64,000 bases of DNA from Puccinellia tenuiflora (taxonomy: Eukaryota; Streptophyta; Magnoliopsida; Poales; Poaceae), in contig QRDG01000132.1 of NCBI GenBank assembly GCA_012064385.1, positions 384,894 through 448,893 of the forward strand, in the 5' to 3' direction. Below the pieces are notes generated by a model. That model saw only the letters and a program-made list of their open reading frames with translations, had not been told where the DNA came from and ran no database searches. The position numbers were made by a program, and so were the translations under genes. This document shows, one piece after another, positions 59,143-64,000 of this stretch; the stretch's first letter is position 1; each line of letters opens with the position of its first letter.

Positions 59143-62100
59143 ATGGCGAGCGCCTCCTCCTCCTCCTCCTTGCAGTCAGTACGTGTGGTGCTGCGGGTGC
59201 GCCCACTCCTCCCGTCCGAGGCCAGCTCGGCGGCGGCGCCCTGCGTCTCCTTCATCGGCAGCCACACCGGCGGCGAGGTCACCGTCCAGCTCAAGGACCA
59301 GCATACCAGGTACCCACCTCAAGATCCCGTGGAGCTCCTCCTATGCTATTCGAGCAATTACCGACATTACGCCCAATTTTGTAGCTCCCTTTCCACAAAT
59401 GCGACCTTATTTATAGATTTGATTAACTCTTGCTTGGAGTTACTGTGCCAACGGCTAATTCTACCTCTTGTAGCTCGTTTGAGGGTCGATTACAAGTTGT
59501 TCTTGCGTTACTGATACTGATTTAATTTCTTCAGAAGTAGTGATGCTTTGCTCGAGCGCTCTCTTTGTCTTGCTCATTTCATAATCACCCTTCCTTTCGT
59601 AAACCGACCTACACGCCTGAACCCTGCAGTCGGAACGAGTGTTACAAGGTGGACGCATACTTCAGCAAAGAGGACAGGGTCTCCGACATATTTGACCAGG
59701 AGGTCAGCGCCTTGATCCCGGGTATCTTTGAGGGGACGAACGCCACCGTGTTTGCCTACGGGGCAACCGGTAGCGGCAAAACCTACACAATGCAGGTGCC
59801 CATTCCTTTCATCTGTTCTTGGCCACAACGTGTTCGACGAAATGTTGCAGTGCTGTACTGCCAACCTGTTTCTCAAATCTTTTTGGTGCGCAGGGCAGCG
59901 AGGACCTGCCGGGACTCATCCCCTTGTCGGTTTCGACCATCTTGGCGCGCTGTACCGGCACGTGGTGCTCTGTGGAGATCTCGTACTATGAGGTCTACAT
60001 GGAACGGTGCTATGATCTGCTCGAGCCCAAGGCAAAGGAGATCATGGCCTTGGACGACAAAGGAGGCAACCTGCAGCTCAAGGGCTTGGCTTGGGTAATA
60101 TGCTGAGCTGCTTGGTCATTCTAGAATAATTTTGCTGGAATGTAGCTTCCACAGTGCCCTTACTATATTGTCTGTTCATGGTTTAAGGTCCCCGTGCGGT
60201 CCATGGAGGAGTTTCAGGAAGTCTACTCGATAGGTGTGCAGAGGAGGAAAGTCGCCCACACAGGCCTGAATGATGTTTCAAGTAGGAGCCATGCTGTGTT
60301 ATCCATCAGGATCAGTAATGATACTGTAAAGGGGAAGCTTAACCTCATTGACCTGGCTGGTACGACTCCCTGTAATGAGGTGCAGATAACCTATAAAGGC
60401 TTCACATTTCCAGCTTTTAAGACCATGTTGTGCTGGTTATTCATTTCAGGAAATGAGGACAACAGAAGAACGTTCAATGAAGGGATCCGCCTTCAAGAAA
60501 GCTCCAAAATTAATTCTTCATTGTTTGCCCTATCTAATGTCATTTCAGCTCTCAAGAAGAACGAGCCACGCATACCTTTTAGGGAGAGTAAACTGACACG
60601 CATACTACAAGACTCTCTAGGAGGCAATAGCCGTGCTGTGATGATAGCTTGCCTGGTGAGTTTCAGGTATAGCCCTCTCATCATGCGGAGTAGACCGCTG
60701 CTGATTGCTTTCCGCTTGTTTCAGAATCCGGTGGAATACCAGGAGGCAGCCCATACACTAAGTCTGGCTGCTCGTTCAGGCCATATGGTGACCAACATGT
60801 CTTCGGCAAGCAAGGAGCAAACTCCAAAAGTAAAGGTTGACATGGAAGCTAAATTGCAAGTGTGGCTGGAATCAAAGGGGAAAACCAAGAGCATCCAAAG
60901 AATGAGTGGGCTTTTCTCCCCAACTGGGTGCAAGACTCCTTCTTCCATGAGCCATATGAAACAGCCGAAATCTGCCCTGGTTTCTAGCAGGGCTAAAGCA
61001 ATGGACCGAGATGGTGGTAAAATAAAAAAGTAAGTCTCTCCAATTGCACACTACAAGTTGACATAGACCACATGCCATTATACCGAGATCTTAGCTATTT
61101 TATTTTCTGTTGCACAGGGTGCTTTTCGATTCAGCAGTCCATACTCCAGCCAAGAACACACCAAGACCAAGCTCACGAGATGAAGTAAAGACAACTAAGA
61201 AGGGTATGTTGTTTGAAAAATGCATACGAGTTTATATTTGTATTGAATATAGATTCTGATTGTACAGAGGTCGGTAAGCCAAAACAGAAAGTAAAACTCG
61301 GTATTCAATAGTAAACACTAGAAGGCGGACTGCGCTGCAGCCGAGTGCGCCTGTGGACGAGACAATCGGTGGCGAGTAGTTGCTCGTCTCCCACGGCCAT
61401 CCTTGGCCGTCTTGTTGTGTTTCTTTCAGTTTTCCCTTTGTTAATCGGCTAGACCCTCTCTAGCATGTAACCTGACACTTTATTCTCCCTCCTTGGCCGT
61501 CTGTGGACGAGACAATCGGTGGCGAGTAGTTGCTCGTCTCCCACGGCCATCCTTGGCCGTCTTGTTGTGTTTCTTTCAGTTTTCCCTTTGTTAATCGACT
61601 AGACCCTCTCTAGCATGTAACCTGACACTTTATTCTCCCTCCTTAAATGCATTGGCAGAACACCTGCCGTTTTCCTCAAAAAATAGTAAACACTAGAAAG
61701 TAACTGTACCCAATCTACTTGCTATTTACTTCTTGTGTTTGGAACTTGATCTATGTTTCGATGGAAGAGTCTGAGCCGTCTAGGATGTTTTTTTTGCAGT
61801 GATGCTCCCTTCGTTGGCTCCTTGCATTGAGGACAAGTCTGAATCACCCATTAGGAAAGCTCTCTCCCCCATTTCTTCCAACATGATGGCTCTCAATCAG
61901 CAGACAGCTGATGATGTCAATTGCACTCCTTCGCTGGAACCCAAAACTCCAATAGGAGCATGTCATATAGTTGAGAAGATTCCGGTTGCTACACCTCTTG
62001 ATAGATTTAATACATTGGGATCTAACCTGAAGGTCTGCATGATTTTCCTCCTATTTTATACATCAGCAACCTGTTTTAGTTCAGTACAGATCTCTAAGTA

Positions 62101-62745
62101 AATGCATCTTATCTTAAACAGGAATCTCTTATTCAACAATACCTTGAGTTCTTAAATGTTGCGGACAAGTAAGTACACACTCTCCTAGCTTCTATGGTTA
62201 CCTTGTGTGGTGTGATTTCCTTCTGTTAAACATTTTTGGCAACTTTCATCCTTTCTAATTATTTACTTTCCCTACCATGGATGCAGGGAAGAGCTACAGC
62301 AACTGAAAGTATGGTCCTTGCGTTTCATAATAATAATCTGGTTGATAGTATAGCAGCCTGTTCTTTTCCTACTAATGTTCCCATTTCTTGTTCAGGGTAT
62401 TGGTGAAAAGAGAGCAGAGTACATTCTCGAGCTCCGGGAGGATTCGCCCAGACCATTCCAATCTGTAAGATTTCTGTAGTACGAAATGCTTAATCCTGGC
62501 GATGAGAAGTGACTTGTATAATTTGTCAGTTTCTAACATGATGTGATTTGGCAGCTTTCAGACTTGGGAAATATAGGTCTATCATCGAAACAAGTAATTC
62601 TTCTGCTGAATTTCTTTTCACGTACTCTTGTATTCTTTCATGTACAACTTATGTGCATAAATACTGCCCTCAACCTATTTGCTTTTGTTGCGTCAAACAG
62701 ATACAAGACATCCTGCGGAAAACAGCCACTGGAATCTTCAAATGA
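59143..62745 (+). CDS. Kinesin-10 family motor (KIF22/Kid-like, KIN-10), 13 exons
   Basis: Exons: 59143-59309, 59630-59795, 59894-60094, 60188-60359, 60450-60655, 60725-61029, 61118-61203, 61800-62032, 62122-62168, 62287-62308, 62396-62464, 62555-62593 and 62701-62745; 1758 nt, 585 aa. All introns are GT-AG with matching phases. The N-terminal motor (about 13-340) shows VRVVLRVRPLL, the P-loop FAYGATGSGKTYT, switch I NDVSSRSHAVLSI and switch II LIDLAGNEDNRRT, then RIPFRESKLTRILQDSLGG. The tail is Lys/Ser/Pro-rich and ends in a helix-hairpin-helix region (GIGEKRAEYILELRE...LSDLGNIGLSSKQIQDIL), as in KIF22-type chromokinesins. Role by family: microtubule plus-end motor, with chromosome-arm or spindle functions in mitosis. 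Switch II has Phe where Gly is usual (RRTFNEG). The frame is intact. Confidence 0.92.
61351..61644. repeat. 150-bp tandem duplication within kinesin intron 7
   Basis: ctgtggacgagacaatcggtgg... at 61351-61500 is repeated at 61501-61644 with one clear substitution (aatcggct/aatcgact). The unit and following 'aaatgcattggcagaacacctgccg' end look like a retroposon 3' end, so this is probably an inserted retroposon with an internal duplication. Confidence 0.9.
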
Positions 62746-63522
62746 CCACTACAATGGACTGTTCCCTGGAGATCGCTACAATGGCTGTTCCCTGGAGATC
62801 ACTAAGATTCTACCACCTTGAAGATGCTGAGAGACATATTGTTTCATCATCCGTGATTCAACGCGTGTAGTTGTACTGTTAATTGTCAGCCTGTTGTTGA
62901 CCTAGCTGTAGTTGTACTGTTAATTGTCAGCCTGTTGCTGATGCTACTACATAGAGCAATGGGTTCCTCCACTTTGTTGCAGATTTTCTCTTGTAATTTG
63001 TCATCCTGATGCGATAACTCTTCTAAATTCTAATATTTGCAGATTTTCTCTTGTAATTTTCATCCTGGTGTGATGAACTACTCTTCTAAATTCTAATATT
63101 TAATGCCATTCCCTAGTTTCCTTGCACGAGCAGCTCTAGTTGAGTTCTGGACTATTTCTTGGTAAACTGTGTGTGAAGTGTGAACTAGTTTGATGTCATC
63201 ATGATTTGCATATTCCACAGGAAATACTTTGAGCATTATTTCACGTGGGCGATGTTGGCTGCATCATATGATGGTACTTGTTTCGACGCATATCCATATG
63301 GATTTTAAACATCTACAGTGGTAAAAAAATGTAAGAAAAATTGCATGATTATGGGCTGTTTTTTTGCCGAATCTCAGTTACGGATAGGTGGTGCGGGACA
63401 CGTCCGTAAGTCTAGCAGTTCCGCAGGTTTTTTTTTTTTTCTTGCATGATTTGGAAATTTTGTAGTAAGGAAAACTTTAGCATTTTGGTGACGCAAAAAA
63501 AAATTTGGAAGAAAAATGAAGT
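62746..63522. other. Kinesin 3' UTR and intergenic spacer
   Basis: Short direct repeats (ttgtactgttaattgtcagcctgttg at about 62870 and 62911; gcagattttctcttgtaatttgtcatcctg at about 62981 and 63041). No gene. Confidence 0.6.
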
Positions 63523-63595
63523 CGCCCACCGTGGGGCTCGAACCCACGACCACAAGGTTAAGAGCCTTGCGCTCTACCAACTGAGCTAGACGGGC
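63523..63595 (-). tRNA. tRNA-Lys (anticodon CTT)
   Basis: 73 nt, no intron. The 5' GCCCGTC pairs with the 3' GGTGGGC (G5-U68 and U6-G67 wobbles), discriminator G. The D-arm has AGCTCAGTTGGTAGAGC, the anticodon stem AAGG/CCTT with loop CTCTTAA (anticodon CTT), and the T-arm GTGGG-TTCGAGC-CCCAC. B-box GGTTCGAGCCC present. A T5 Pol III terminator follows at 63516-63512 on the minus strand. All invariant positions look intact. Confidence 0.97.
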
Positions 63596-64000
63596 TATGC
63601 GTAAATTTTGATTTTTTTTCATATGACATTGATTTTATTTGCTTGGTTATCAAGATACCAATGCTCAAACATCTATCAAATGTAAACGTTGTCATCGCAA
63701 AAGGAGCACGCACGGTATATTCAACCAGAGGCAAACTTGTCTTGGTTGCACGGAATTTCCTACACTACAGGCAGCTTGTGACATGAACCAAACATCTATC
63801 CTTTGCTTCATCCTAGTACCCATCTCCCAAAATTTATTGTCAAAGTACATTCATCGCACGGAAAAACAGATCACCCCGCAACTACCGGCAGTACTCTTTT
63901 CGCTAGTACTTCAACATCACATAACCTATACTACAGTCAACCGAACCGTTAATGACATGAAAAAAGAGAAGAGAATGTTAGCAGTACATAGTTCCTCGCA
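63596..64000. other. Intergenic, no gene seen
   Basis: AT-rich sequence without supported frames or repeats. Confidence 0.5.

Noticed and set aside
1..64000. CRISPR arrays, bacterial operons, riboswitches
   Set aside because: The sequence is eukaryotic nuclear DNA. The short-period repeats seen (22-bp and 27-bp units) are contiguous minisatellites without spacers.

Overview
This window is plant nuclear DNA from a grass, most likely a Triticeae or other Pooideae species. The evidence is intron-containing grass-type genes with GC-rich first exons, a beta-expansin, and dense nested transposable elements, including CACTA termini built on a 'tagtcccggttcg' motif and a BARE/Angela-like Copia LTR.

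Four protein genes look real. A beta-expansin (4019-5329, +, 3 exons, 301 aa) comes first. Next is a three-repeat MYB factor of the MYB3R class (11142-17327, -, 7 exons, 588 aa), then an intronless conserved plant protein of unknown function (26264-26923, +, 219 aa). The last is a kinesin-10/KIF22-like motor (59143-62745, +, 13 exons, 585 aa). A tRNA-Lys(CTT) gene lies at 63523-63595 (-). I resolved exon borders by hand from GT/AG sites and reading phase; all the totals are multiples of three.

Layout: 1-4000, repeats and a frameshifted low-complexity gene; 4.0-5.3 kb, expansin; 5.3-11.1 kb, AT-rich intergenic; 11.1-17.3 kb, MYB3R; 17.3-22.7 kb, promoter, a 1.8-kb solo LTR and an odd element with a hairpin and TACATCCG repeats; 22.7-26.3 kb, a GC-rich island plus one exon-like fragment; 26.3-26.9 kb, the conserved gene; 27.8-36.0 kb, a retroposon, MITEs and a 4.6-kb Helitron; 37.6-56.0 kb, a CACTA transposon; 56-59 kb, intergenic; 59.1-62.7 kb, kinesin; then the tRNA.

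The main structural result is that 37645-56022 behaves as one 18.4-kb CACTA transposon with a perfect GCT target duplication. Nested inside it are an LTR element with two unlike ends (TSD GGTCC), an antisense host-like gene with one internal stop, a broken Copia element, a 3.8-kb solo LTR (TSD TAGTG), and a 2.1-kb solo LTR (TSD TGGCC) that interrupts the CACTA transposase and itself contains a hAT MITE (TSD TGCCTACA). One functional link between genes is possible: MYB3R proteins are known to bind AACGG-core MSA elements of G2/M genes, and the mitotic-type kinesin here has such cores upstream of its start.
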